Below, one piece after another: positions 1-5,736 of a DNA stretch of 5,736 bases. The notes beneath the pieces were generated by a model. It saw nothing but the letters and a program-made list of their open reading frames with translations. It did not search any database and was not told where the DNA came from. Positions within the stretch are counted from its first letter, which is position 1, and each line of letters starts with the position of its first letter. This DNA is from Actinomycetes bacterium (GTDB lineage: Bacteria > Actinomycetota > Acidimicrobiia > Acidimicrobiales > RAAP-2): NCBI GenBank assembly GCA_021784205.1, contig JAJXTB010000133.1:1-5736 (forward strand). Reading direction: 5' to 3'. The translations under genes and the position numbers were made by a program.

Positions 1-149
1 CCAACGCCGCCGTCACCCTCGGGGAAGTGCGCCCACGCGAGGCCGAGGTCGAACTGAGCACCGAGGAAGGTGACGACGTCGGTCGTGGCCGGTGGGAACT
101 CACTCAGTAGGTGATCGATGCGCTCATCAATGCTCGCCACGCCCGTCAT
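1..149 (-). CDS. acyl-CoA dehydrogenase, N-terminal fragment (runs off left edge)
   Basis: Reading the minus strand from an ATG at 149-147 gives 49 codons with no stop before the edge of the window. The peptide begins MTGVASIDERIDHLL and contains FLGAQFDLGLAW followed by AHFPEGDGG (residues 40-48). A helical N-terminus followed by an 'LAW-hydrophobic-HFPEG-GG' turn is what I recall from actinobacterial FAD-dependent acyl-CoA dehydrogenases, which oxidise acyl-CoA to 2-enoyl-CoA in the cytoplasm during fatty-acid or branched-chain degradation. A clear AGGAGG (153-158 on the complementary strand) lies only 3 nt before the ATG. A GTG at codon 4 would sit 12 nt away, so the start may be either. 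No FAD- or substrate-binding residues are inside the window, so chain-length preference cannot be judged. The gene is divergent from the S51 hydrolase gene. The family assignment rests on one short motif region. Confidence 0.7.
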   Translation of the reverse strand, partial: MTGVASIDERIDHLLSEFPPATTDVVTFLGAQFDLGLAWAHFPEGDGGV

Positions 150-233
150 GATCCTCCTCGAGGTCTAGTGGTCCCGCTCCAGGCATCCTACGCAACCACC
201 ACTCGCAGCTCGTTCGTCGATTAGAACCGAAGC
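150..233. promoter_or_regulatory. divergent intergenic gap between acyl-CoA dehydrogenase and S51 hydrolase genes
   Basis: These 84 bases must carry the promoters of both flanking genes if neither is read from outside. On the minus strand TAGGAT (190-185) fits the actinobacterial TANNNT -10 pattern and would give a leader of about 30 nt containing AGGAGG (158-153). On the plus strand TAGAAC (222-227) lies 6 nt before the ATG of the S51 gene, the spacing of a leaderless start, but it lacks the final T. I found no convincing -35 hexamer for either. TANNNT is common by chance, so these are candidates only. No operator palindrome or riboswitch-like structure is apparent. Confidence 0.3.
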
Positions 234-971
234 ATGACGATTCGACGCATCCTCGCCACGTCCGGTGGATTCATCCCCGGGCCGGTCCAGCAATCGGTGC
301 GCCCCGGCGCGATGTTGCTCGACGCCCTCGCCGCGACCGGAGCGCTGCGGCCCCGCGTCTGCCTGGTCTTGACCGCCAGCGGCGACTCAGACGCCTACTA
401 CGCCATGCTTTACGAGTCCTTCAACGCCGTCGGGTGCGACGTCACCCAGCTACGACTTTTCCCCCAGCCCTCCGCGGCGCCCGACGAGCGGCTCCTAGGT
501 AGCGACCTCGTATGGGTCGGCGGGGGTTCCGTCGCCAACCTGCTCGCCCTGTGGCGCCTCCACGGGGTCGACGACGCTATGCGATCCGCGTGGGCGGCCG
601 GCGTCATTCTCGCCGGGGTGTCGGCGGGCAGTCTCTGCTGGCACGTCGGAGGACCGACGGACTCGTTCGGCCCGACGCTGCGCCCGATCGACGACGGACT
701 CGCCCTCGTCCCGTACGCCAACGGCGTCCACTACGATTCCGAGCCCCAACGCCGACCGCTCCTGCACGAACTGGTGGCGAACGGGTCTCTCGCGCCAGTG
801 GCGTTCGCCACGGATGACCACGTCGGACTCTGGTACCACGGCACCGAGGTCGTGAGCGTCGCCGCCGACCAGCCGGTCGATCCCGACACCGGACCGGCCG
901 CCTACCGCGTCGAGCGTGTCGGCGACGATGCCGTGGAAACGCGACTCGGGGTTGGTCGGCCGATTACGTGA
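234..971 (+). CDS. peptidase S51 family serine hydrolase (PepE / cyanophycinase-like)
   Basis: This is a 245-residue cytoplasmic protein with the class-I glutamine-amidotransferase-like fold used by S51 peptidases. Visible landmarks are the N-terminal strand (RRILATSGGF), a GGGSVANLLALW segment (residues 96-107), and the nucleophile elbow G128-V-S-A-G-S133 with Ser130 as the predicted nucleophile. NGVHYD follows, with His166 as the predicted base 36 residues on. In E. coli-type PepE the Ser-His distance is 37 (Ser120/His157), so the match is close. Asp143 is a possible acid, but its spacing differs from PepE Asp135. Known members cleave Asp-X dipeptides (PepE) or cyanophycin; the substrate here cannot be read from sequence. 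There is no signal peptide. ATG 234 is preceded by an in-frame TAG at 222-224, so no earlier start is possible downstream of that stop. There is no good Shine-Dalgarno, which could mean a leaderless mRNA. The stop overlaps the end of the convergent trpG by 8 bp. Confidence 0.85.
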   Translation: MTIRRILATSGGFIPGPVQQSVRPGAMLLDALAATGALRPRVCLVLTASGDSDAYYAMLYESFNAVGCDVTQLRLFPQPSAAPDERLLGSDLVWVGGGSVANLLALWRLHGVDDAMRSAWAAGVILAGVSAGSLCWHVGGPTDSFGPTLRPIDDGLALVPYANGVHYDSEPQRRPLLHELVANGSLAPVAFATDDHVGLWYHGTEVVSVAADQPVDPDTGPAAYRVERVGDDAVETRLGVGRPIT

Positions 972-1635
972 GTCTCGCCAGGTCGGGCAACGACCGGCGT
1001 ACGTCGCTGCTGCGCGCGTTGAGCGATTGCGCCCGCTCGCGCGCGTCACTCGATCCACAGACCTCGAGCCAATTGGCGAGGAGGCTGTAGCCGTCTTCGG
1101 TGAGCACCGACTCCGGGTGGAACTGAACGCCCTCGAGGGGCAGCTCGCGGTGACGAATCCCCATCACGACGCCGTCAGCCCTCGCGGTGACCTCGAACTC
1201 GCGCGGCAGCGTCGCGGGGTCGACGACGAGGGAGTGGTACCGTCCCGCCGCGAACGGTTCGGGCATCCCGGCAAAGACCCCCCGCCCCTCGTGTTCGACC
1301 AGGCTCGCCTGACCGTGCACGATCGTCGGTGCCGCAACGATCGAGGCGCCGAAGGTGTCACCGAGGGCCTGATGACCGAGACAGACGCCGAGCATGGGCC
1401 GCTCGAGCGCCGCGCACGACTCGATGACCGCGGTGCAGCGACCGGCGTCGCGAGGATGACCCGGCCCGGGCGAGATAAGGACACCGTCGAGGGACTCGTC
1501 GGCGAGGTCGTCATCGGTGACCTCGTCGTTGCGTACGACGCGCAGCGACGCACCCAGTTCGGCGAGGTACTGATAGAGGTTGTAGACGAATGAGTCGTAG
1601 TTGTCGATGACCAGTATCGAAGGACCCGACGACAT
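964..1635 (-). CDS. trpG: anthranilate synthase component II (glutamine amidotransferase), possibly shared with p-aminobenzoate synthesis
   Basis: A 223-residue class-I glutamine amidotransferase. It releases ammonia from glutamine and passes it to the chorismate-binding partner, TrpE. The family hallmarks are all present: ILVIDNYDSFVYNL at the N-terminus (7-20), the oxyanion strand ISPGPGHP (54-61), the nucleophile in GVCLGHQ (83-89, Cys85), HGQAS (107-111), YHSLVV (133-138), and the QFHPES triad motif (171-176, His173 and Glu175). The catalytic machinery looks intact. The last ~30 residues are an Arg/Ser-rich tail beyond the usual end of the domain. TrpG and PabA cannot be separated by sequence alone, and many bacteria use one subunit for both pathways. 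Divergent adjacency to a PIAGT-type TrpE favours TrpG. The ATG at 1635-1633 has AGGAT 7 nt upstream, which also overlaps a candidate -10, so the message may be leaderless. The 3' end overlaps the convergent S51 gene by 8 bp. Confidence 0.93.
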   Translation of the reverse strand: MSSGPSILVIDNYDSFVYNLYQYLAELGASLRVVRNDEVTDDDLADESLDGVLISPGPGHPRDAGRCTAVIESCAALERPMLGVCLGHQALGDTFGASIVAAPTIVHGQASLVEHEGRGVFAGMPEPFAAGRYHSLVVDPATLPREFEVTARADGVVMGIRHRELPLEGVQFHPESVLTEDGYSLLANWLEVCGSSDARERAQSLNARSSDVRRSLPDLARLT

Positions 1636-1668
1636 GGGACTATCCTACGGTGCCGTGAGGCGCCCACA
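1636..1668. promoter_or_regulatory. trpG/trpE divergent promoter gap with overlapping -10 elements
   Basis: Only 33 bases separate the two start codons. TATCCTA at 1641-1647 reads as a TANNNT -10 on both strands: TATCCT on plus and TAGGAT on minus, offset by one base. On plus this predicts a transcript starting near 1653, with a ~16-nt leader that includes GAGG (1657-1660), 8 nt before the trpE GTG. On minus the hexamer ends 6 nt before the trpG ATG, the geometry of a leaderless mRNA. No good -35 was seen on either strand. The gap is too short for a Trp leader peptide, T-box or TRAP-type attenuator. The -10 calls are pattern matches, not proven sites. Confidence 0.45.
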
Positions 1669-3177
1669 GTGACGACGACGATGGGGGAAGTCGCCTTCCT
1701 CGAACTGCACCAGCGCGGTTTCAACGTCATCCCCCTGGCCGTGACGTTGCAACTCGACCGCGACACACCGGTGTCGCTGTATCAACGCTTCGGTTCGGGA
1801 CGAGCCGTCTTCTTGCTCGAGAGCGCCGCAGTCGGCGAGACCACCGGCCGCTACTCGTTCATCGGACTCGACCGACGGTGGCGTGTCCACGTCGACGGCG
1901 CGCGCACGGTCGTTACGGGACTCGCGGTCGAACCTGACCCGCGCGGACCCCTCGAGACCGTGCGCGCCATACTCCAGCGCTACCAGACCTACCGCCCGAA
2001 CGACCTACCGGACTTCTTCGGGGGCGCGGTCGGATTCATCACCTACGACTACGTCCGGCGTCTTGAGCGACTGCCCCGCGGCGATGATCCCCAGTGGCCC
2101 GACGTCGATTTCTCGTTCCCGTCGGCGGTCCTCGTCATCGACCACCTCCGGTACTCAACGACGGCGGTGATCAACGTCGTCCTCGAGCCAGGCGACGATC
2201 CGGTCCGGGCCTACCGCGACGCGCGCCGGTACCTCGACGAGCTGGAGGCGACACTGCTCGGTCCCGGTCCCGAACGCGACATCGACGTCGAGCGACTCGT
2301 GGCGACCGCTCCCAACGCCAAAGACGACGTCGATATCCGCCAGATCGCCGCGGCGCTTTCGAACTTCGACCAGCCGTCCTACGAGGCGATCGTGCGTCGG
2401 GCCCAGGAGCACATCGTCAGCGGGGATGTCTTTCAGGTCGTAGTAAGCCAGCAGTTCACCCGCGACACCACGGTTGACCCACTGACCCTCTATCGGGTGC
2501 TTCGTGCGCTGAACCCGTCGCCGTACATGTATCTGCTCGACACCGCCGACGCCCACATCGTCGGGGCATCGCCCGAGATGCTCGTGCGGGTGCACGACGG
2601 GACCGTGAGCACCCGCCCCATCGCCGGCACCCGACCACGCGGTACGACCGAGGACGAAGACGTCGCCCTGGAAGCCGAGATCATGGCCGACGAGAAGGAG
2701 CTCGCCGAACACGTGATGCTCGTGGACCTCGGTCGAAATGACGTCGGACGGGTGGCGGAACCCGGTACGGTCCGCGTCGAACGGCTGGCCCACGTCGAAC
2801 GCTTCTCGCACCTGATGCACCTGGTCTCGCAGGTGAGCGGTCAGCTCCGAGACGGGCTCGACGCCTTTGACGCCTTTGACGCCCTCTTTCCCGCCGGCAC
2901 GCTGTCGGGCGCGCCCAAGGTGCGCGCAATGGAGATCATCGACGAACTCGAGCCCGTGCGCCGTGGGATCTACGGCGGCGCCGTCGGCTACTTCGCGCTC
3001 AGCGGGAACGCCGACTTCGCCATCACCATTCGCACCGTGTACCTGCGCGGCACCACGGCCACGGTCAGCGCCGGCGGGGGGATCGTCGCGCACAGCCAGC
3101 CCGCGGCCGAGTACCGCGAGTGCATCAACAAGGCCTCGGCTCCCTTGCTAGCACTGCAGATCGCCGACCCTCGCTAA
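1669..3177 (+). CDS. trpE: anthranilate synthase component I
   Basis: A 502-residue chorismate-utilising enzyme, the expected length for TrpE. With TrpG it converts chorismate plus glutamine to anthranilate, pyruvate and glutamate in the cytoplasm. The N-terminal regulatory half carries LLES (49-52) and GRYSFIG (60-66); the C-terminal catalytic half carries NPSPYM (282-287), PIAGTRPRG (317-325), DLGRNDVGR (353-361), FPAGTLSGAPK (407-417) and SAGGGIV (467-473). LLES and NPSPYM belong to the tryptophan feedback site in characterised TrpE proteins, so allosteric inhibition is expected. Ala319 in PIAGT distinguishes anthranilate synthase from aminodeoxychorismate synthase (PabB), which has a lysine there (PIKGT). 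The GTG at 1669 is chosen because GAGG at 1657-1660 lies 8 nt upstream; an ATG at 1681 would be 20 nt from it. The gene is divergent from trpG. No other trp genes lie in the window. A GC hairpin follows the stop. Confidence 0.95.
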   Translation: MTTTMGEVAFLELHQRGFNVIPLAVTLQLDRDTPVSLYQRFGSGRAVFLLESAAVGETTGRYSFIGLDRRWRVHVDGARTVVTGLAVEPDPRGPLETVRAILQRYQTYRPNDLPDFFGGAVGFITYDYVRRLERLPRGDDPQWPDVDFSFPSAVLVIDHLRYSTTAVINVVLEPGDDPVRAYRDARRYLDELEATLLGPGPERDIDVERLVATAPNAKDDVDIRQIAAALSNFDQPSYEAIVRRAQEHIVSGDVFQVVVSQQFTRDTTVDPLTLYRVLRALNPSPYMYLLDTADAHIVGASPEMLVRVHDGTVSTRPIAGTRPRGTTEDEDVALEAEIMADEKELAEHVMLVDLGRNDVGRVAEPGTVRVERLAHVERFSHLMHLVSQVSGQLRDGLDAFDAFDALFPAGTLSGAPKVRAMEIIDELEPVRRGIYGGAVGYFALSGNADFAITIRTVYLRGTTATVSAGGGIVAHSQPAAEYRECINKASAPLLALQIADPR

Positions 3178-3182
3178 TCACC

Positions 3183-3199
3183 GGCGCCGTGACGGCGCC
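3183..3199 (+). terminator. possible terminator hairpin after trpE
   Basis: GGCGCCG (3183-3189) and CGGCGCC (3193-3199) form a perfect 7-bp all-GC stem with a TGA loop, starting 5 bases after the trpE stop codon. It is followed by CTAACATCGG and not by a T-run, so it is not a canonical intrinsic terminator. High-GC actinobacteria often have such tail-less hairpins, so it could still weaken read-through or protect the 3' end of the trpE mRNA. Because of its symmetry it could also act as a protein-binding palindrome upstream of the mutase operon. Confidence 0.45.
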
Positions 3200-3200
3200 C

Positions 3201-3233
3201 TAACATCGGTGTACGACCTAGAGCCAAAGGAGG
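3201..3233 (+). promoter_or_regulatory. candidate -10 and strong Shine-Dalgarno of the mutase operon
   Basis: TAACAT (3201-3206) fits the TANNNT -10 pattern and would give a start near 3213 and a ~25-nt leader. No clear -35 lies upstream, where the spacer would run through the hairpin. AAAGGAGG (3226-3233) is a near-perfect Shine-Dalgarno, 4 nt before the GTG at 3238. It fixes that start codon for the mutase large subunit, since the next in-frame ATG is only at codon 27. The ribosome site is well supported; the -10 is tentative. Confidence 0.5.
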
Positions 3234-3237
3234 CCTC

Positions 3238-4878
3238 GTGGAAGCAGAGCGTGCCTACGACCGGTGGCGCCGAGACTACGACGCCGCCAAGTTGCGCCGA
3301 CCGAGTTTCGCGACGATGTCGGGGATCGAGGTCGACCCCGTGTACGGAACCCCCGACGGCGAGTACCCCGGCGTCTACCCCTACACCCGCGGCATCCACG
3401 CGTCGATGTACCGGTCCCGCCTCTGGACGATGCGCATGTTCGCGGGGTTCGGGACCGCGGTCGACACCAATCGACGATTCCGCGAGATCATCGCCGCCGG
3501 TGGCACCGGCTTGTCGACGGCGTTCGACATGCCGACGCTGCTCGGACTCGACTCGGATGACCCGATGTCCCTCGGCGAGGTCGGTCGCTGCGGGGTCGCC
3601 ATCGACTCGATCGACGACGTGCGCGACCTCTTTCGTGGCATCGACCTGTCTTCGATCACCACCTCGATGACCATCAATTCGCCCGCGGCCATCATGTTGG
3701 CCCTCTTCGTCGCCCAGGCCGAGGAGGTCGGCGTCGCGCGCGCGCGTCTCGGCGGCACGCTGCAGAACGACATCCTCAAGGAGTACCAGGCGCAAAAGGA
3801 GTTCGTCTTCCCGCCGCGCCAGTCGATGCGGCTCGTGCGCGACACCATCGCCTTCACCGCCGCCGAGATGCCCAAGTGGAACTCCGTCTCGGTGTCGGGC
3901 TACCACATCCGCGAAGCCGGCTCGACCGCCGCCGAGGAACTCGCTTTCACGTTGGCTAACGGCTTCGCGTACCTCGAACTGGCCCGCGAGGCCGGACTCG
4001 GCGTCGACCAGGTCGCGCCGCGCCTTTCCTTCTTCTTCAACGCCCACATCGACTTCTTCGAGGAGATCGCCAAGTATCGCGCCGCGCGACGGATCTGGGC
4101 CACCTGGTTGCGCAATCACTACGGTGCGACCGACGAGCGCAGTTGGCAGTTGCGCTTCCACACCCAAACCGCTGGGGTTTCGCTCACCGCGCAGCAACCC
4201 GAGAACAACCTCGCGCGCACCGCGATCGAGGCGCTGGCCGGAGTGCTCGGCGGCACCCAGTCACTCCACACCAACTCGATGGACGAGGCGCTAGCCCTGC
4301 CGTCGGAGAAGGCGGCCCGTCTCGCGCTGCGCACCCAGCAGATCATCGCCCACGAGACCAACGTCGCCAACGTCGCCGACCCGCTTGGGGGCTCGTGGTA
4401 CGTGGAGTCGTTGACCGACGAGATGGAGCGCCAAGCCGAGTCCCTCTTCGCGGAGTTGATGGACATGGGCAACGGCTCGATGCTCGAGGGTTGCATTCGC
4501 GGCATCGAACAGAACTGGTTCCAACGCCACATCGCCGAGTCCGCCTACCAACTCGAACGAGCGTTCAACCGTGGTGAGCGAATCATCGTCGGCGTCAACG
4601 ACTTCCTCGACGGCAACGAGGCCGAAGACCTTGAGCTGCTGCGCATCACCAACGAGGACGAACGCAAGCAGATGTCGCGACTGGCCACGGTTCGACAGCG
4701 ACGTGACGACGACGCCGTGCGCCGGGCGCGCGAACGACTGGCGACCGACGCTGCCGTGGCCGAGGTGAACCTCATGCCCGCCTTGATCGACGCGGCCCGC
4801 GCCGAGGTCACGGTCGGTGAGATGATGTCCTCGCTGGCCGGCGTGTTCGGCCGCTACGTGGAGGTGCCGGTTCTATGA
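3238..4878 (+). CDS. B12-dependent acyl-CoA mutase large subunit, isobutyryl-CoA mutase (IcmA)-like; methylmalonyl-CoA mutase family
   Basis: A 546-residue substrate-binding TIM-barrel subunit of a coenzyme-B12 acyl-CoA mutase, without the C-terminal cobalamin domain, which is the next gene. Landmarks are [18 protein letters not shown] (57-74), [11 protein letters not shown] (90-100), [12 protein letters not shown] (172-183), the active-site Tyr222-His223 in [23 protein letters not shown] (307-320), [16 protein letters not shown] (342-357) and [10 protein letters not shown] (381-390). Aligned without gaps to the Propionibacterium methylmalonyl-CoA mutase as I remember it, Tyr89 becomes Phe68, Ala116 stays Ala95 and Arg207 becomes Gln186. 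Phe and Gln at those sites are the reported marks of isobutyryl-CoA mutase. The carboxylate-binding Arg needed for methylmalonyl-CoA is missing, and the Ile/Asp pair of 2-hydroxyisobutyryl-CoA mutase is absent. The predicted reaction is therefore isobutyryl-CoA to n-butyryl-CoA. MPKWNS (211-216) is more methylmalonyl-mutase-like than IcmA-like, so the substrate is not certain. The stop overlaps the small-subunit start (ATGA). No MeaB/MeaH-type G-protein chaperone is in the window. Confidence 0.92.
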   Translation: MEAERAYDRWRRDYDAAKLRRPSFATMSGIEVDPVYGTPDGEYPGVYPYTRGIHASMYRSRLWTMRMFAGFGTAVDTNRRFREIIAAGGTGLSTAFDMPTLLGLDSDDPMSLGEVGRCGVAIDSIDDVRDLFRGIDLSSITTSMTINSPAAIMLALFVAQAEEVGVARARLGGTLQNDILKEYQAQKEFVFPPRQSMRLVRDTIAFTAAEMPKWNSVSVSGYHIREAGSTAAEELAFTLANGFAYLELAREAGLGVDQVAPRLSFFFNAHIDFFEEIAKYRAARRIWATWLRNHYGATDERSWQLRFHTQTAGVSLTAQQPENNLARTAIEALAGVLGGTQSLHTNSMDEALALPSEKAARLALRTQQIIAHETNVANVADPLGGSWYVESLTDEMERQAESLFAELMDMGNGSMLEGCIRGIEQNWFQRHIAESAYQLERAFNRGERIIVGVNDFLDGNEAEDLELLRITNEDERKQMSRLATVRQRRDDDAVRRARERLATDAAVAEVNLMPALIDAARAEVTVGEMMSSLAGVFGRYVEVPVL

Positions 4879-5267
4879 CCGTTCGGGTACTGGTCGCCAA
4901 GGTCGGCCTCGACGGCCACGACCGGGGGATCAAGGTGGTGGCGCGAATCCTGCGCGACGCCGGGATGGAAGTTGTCTACACCGGGCTCTTCCAGACCCCC
5001 GAGAGTGTGGCGGTCGCCGCGATCCAAGAGGACGTCGACGTCGTGGGTCTCTCCATGCTCTCGGGCGCGCACATGACCCTCGCACCACTCGTGGTGGAGG
5101 CACTTCGTCAGCGTGACTCGTCGATACCCGTCGTCGTGGGCGGGATCGTACCCAATAACGACGTCGCCGAGCTCAAGGCAGCGGGTGTCGCGGCGATCTT
5201 CGGACCCGGAGCGAGTGACGAAGAGATCGTCGGTTCGATCACGTCGCTCGTGACACCAACGGAATAA
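4875..5267 (+). CDS. B12-binding small subunit of acyl-CoA mutase (IcmB-like)
   Basis: A 130-residue stand-alone cobalamin-binding domain, the usual size for IcmB-, HcmB- or archaeal-type mutase small subunits. It has a Rossmann-like start ([12 protein letters not shown]), then the base-off/His-on motif D13-G-H15-D-R-G18, where His15 should be the lower axial ligand to cobalt. GLSML (58-62, Ser60) and VVVGGIVP (86-93) contact the nucleotide tail in related structures, and GPG (110-112) follows. LFQTPE (38-43) is typical of the family. It should pair with the large subunit encoded just upstream to form an active heteromer. The ATG overlaps that gene's TGA by one base in phase (ATGA), which implies translational coupling and near-equal production. 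Nothing in it distinguishes isobutyryl from methylmalonyl mutases; specificity lies in the large subunit. It is intact and not degenerate. Confidence 0.93.
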   Translation: MTVRVLVAKVGLDGHDRGIKVVARILRDAGMEVVYTGLFQTPESVAVAAIQEDVDVVGLSMLSGAHMTLAPLVVEALRQRDSSIPVVVGGIVPNNDVAELKAAGVAAIFGPGASDEEIVGSITSLVTPTE

Positions 5268-5299
5268 GCGGACGTGACGCCGCTCCGCAGGAGACGGCG

Positions 5300-5736
5300 A
5301 TGAACGCAGAGTCAGTTGCCCCGGAGTCGGACGCACAGATGTTCAATCGTTACGTCACGCCCGAGATTGGGGTCCTCTTACGGGTTGCGCGCACGATGAC
5401 TTCCTCGAGGTCCGACGCCGAGGACCTGGTTCAAGAGACGATGCTGCGCGCCTTTCGCTCGATCCGCGGTTTCGACGGCGAGCACGCCCGCGCGTGGCTC
5501 TTGACCATCATGCGTAACGCCAACATCAACCGAGCGCGTCGCACCCCGGTAGCCGACTCCCTCGACGAGCCCGAACTGCTGCTCGAGCGAACACCAAGCG
5601 ATCCCGCCGTGCTCGCCGAACGCTCGGAGTTTGACGAAGCCGTCCGGCACGCCGCCGACGAGTTGCCCGCGCCGTTCCGCGGCGTCGTCGCGCTCGTTGA
5701 CCTCGACGGCCTCACCTACGCCGACGCGGCGGCCGT
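5300..5736 (+). CDS. ECF-type RNA polymerase sigma factor, N-terminal part (runs off right edge)
   Basis: From ATG 5300 a frame stays open for 145 codons plus two bases to the end of the window. AGGAG (5289-5293) lies 6 nt upstream and supports this start. Residues 39-52 read DAEDLVQETMLRAF, the region 2 core-RNA-polymerase-binding helix of sigma-70 family proteins; RAWLLTIMRNANINRARR (64-81) is the -10-recognising helix that follows. A short acidic linker (about 85-118) leads to region 4, visible as ELPAPFRGVVALVDLDGLTYADAAAV (121-146 in part), the start of the -35 helix-turn-helix. There is no region 1 or 3, hence an extracytoplasmic-function type sigma factor that redirects RNA polymerase to a small regulon. 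The partner anti-sigma factor, if any, would lie beyond the edge. Only 32 bp separate it from the mutase small-subunit stop, so co-transcription is possible, though a functional link is unproven. Confidence 0.9.
   Translation, partial: MNAESVAPESDAQMFNRYVTPEIGVLLRVARTMTSSRSDAEDLVQETMLRAFRSIRGFDGEHARAWLLTIMRNANINRARRTPVADSLDEPELLLERTPSDPAVLAERSEFDEAVRHAADELPAPFRGVVALVDLDGLTYADAAA

Noticed and set aside
916..1593. Open frame of 225 codons on the plus strand opposite trpG
   Set aside because: It is the antisense shadow of trpG, which has all its catalytic motifs on the minus strand.
2860..2877. Tandem 9-bp repeat GACGCCTTT x2 in trpE (Asp-Ala-Phe twice), suspected expansion
   Set aside because: Against the usual DAFDALRATFPAG stretch, the local length appears unchanged, so this looks like substitution and not a codon-triplet insertion.
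2155..3093. Open frame of 312 codons on the minus strand opposite trpE
   Set aside because: It is antisense to conserved trpE motifs, its composition is skewed to Gly, Val, Asp and Arg, and no domain is recognisable.
1669..3177. PabB (aminodeoxychorismate synthase) identity for the chorismate enzyme
   Set aside because: PIAGT has alanine where PabB has the catalytic lysine, and the LLES tryptophan-binding motif is present.
3178..4197. Long open frame on the minus strand (339 codons) opposite the mutase
   Set aside because: It is antisense to a fully recognisable mutase gene; the translation is a low-complexity, Gly/Arg/Asp/Val-rich string with no known motif. Such frames are expected opposite G/C-ending codons.
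4875..4878. Large and small mutase subunits as one gene broken by a frameshift
   Set aside because: The large subunit ends naturally after the FGRYVEV segment, and the small subunit has its own ATG and a complete domain. Separate subunits are normal for isobutyryl- and 2-hydroxyisobutyryl-CoA mutases and archaeal enzymes.
3238..4878. 2-hydroxyisobutyryl-CoA mutase or ethylmalonyl-CoA mutase identity
   Set aside because: The Ile/Asp pair of the hydroxyisobutyryl enzyme is Phe68/Ala95 here, and ethylmalonyl-CoA mutases are normally fused to their B12 domain.
5267..5284. AGCGG/CCGCT inverted repeat after the mutase small subunit as a terminator
   Set aside because: It has only a 5-bp stem with an 8-base loop and no T-run; that is expected by chance in GC-rich DNA.
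1..5736. CRISPR arrays, insertion sequences, tRNA/rRNA genes, toxin-antitoxin or defence genes
   Set aside because: Read through on both strands: no regularly spaced repeats, terminal inverted repeats, transposase motifs or RNA-gene signatures were seen, and nearly all bases are explained by the six genes and short gaps.

Overview
The window is a compact, GC-rich stretch of bacterial chromosome. The codons are strongly G/C-ending, two of the starts are GTG, and the gaps between genes are short. Protein style (a TrpE with PIAGTRPRG, an IcmA-like mutase, an S51-type peptidase, an acyl-CoA dehydrogenase with an AHFPEG motif) suggests Actinobacteria, perhaps the Acidimicrobiia. That assignment is a feel for the sequences and not a database result. 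I see no mobile element, CRISPR array, tRNA, rRNA or phage gene. The window looks like ordinary core or secondary metabolism, not a novel defence or mobile system.

Layout from left to right: (i) the first 49 codons of an acyl-CoA dehydrogenase on the minus strand, running off the left edge; (ii) an 84-bp divergent gap; (iii) an S51 family (PepE/cyanophycinase-like) serine hydrolase on the plus strand; (iv) the glutaminase subunit of anthranilate synthase (trpG) on the minus strand, overlapping the S51 gene tail-to-tail by 8 bp; (v) a 33-bp divergent gap holding a near-symmetric -10 element; (vi) trpE on the plus strand; (vii) a 60-bp gap with a perfect GC hairpin, a possible -10 and a strong Shine-Dalgarno; (viii) a coenzyme-B12 acyl-CoA mutase made of separate large and small subunits overlapping at ATGA; (ix) the first 145 codons of an ECF-type sigma factor that runs off the right edge.

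Two functional units are clear. TrpE and TrpG together make anthranilate from chorismate and glutamine, the first committed step of tryptophan synthesis; here they are divergent instead of in one operon. The mutase pair carries out a B12 radical carbon-skeleton rearrangement of an acyl-CoA. Its three specificity positions (Phe68, Ala95, Gln186) match isobutyryl-CoA mutase and not methylmalonyl-CoA mutase, so the likely reaction is isobutyryl-CoA to n-butyryl-CoA. This is the most useful observation here, because automatic annotation would probably call it methylmalonyl-CoA mutase. The acyl-CoA dehydrogenase would fit the same short or branched acyl-CoA metabolism, but it is two transcription units away and incomplete, so that link is only suggestive.
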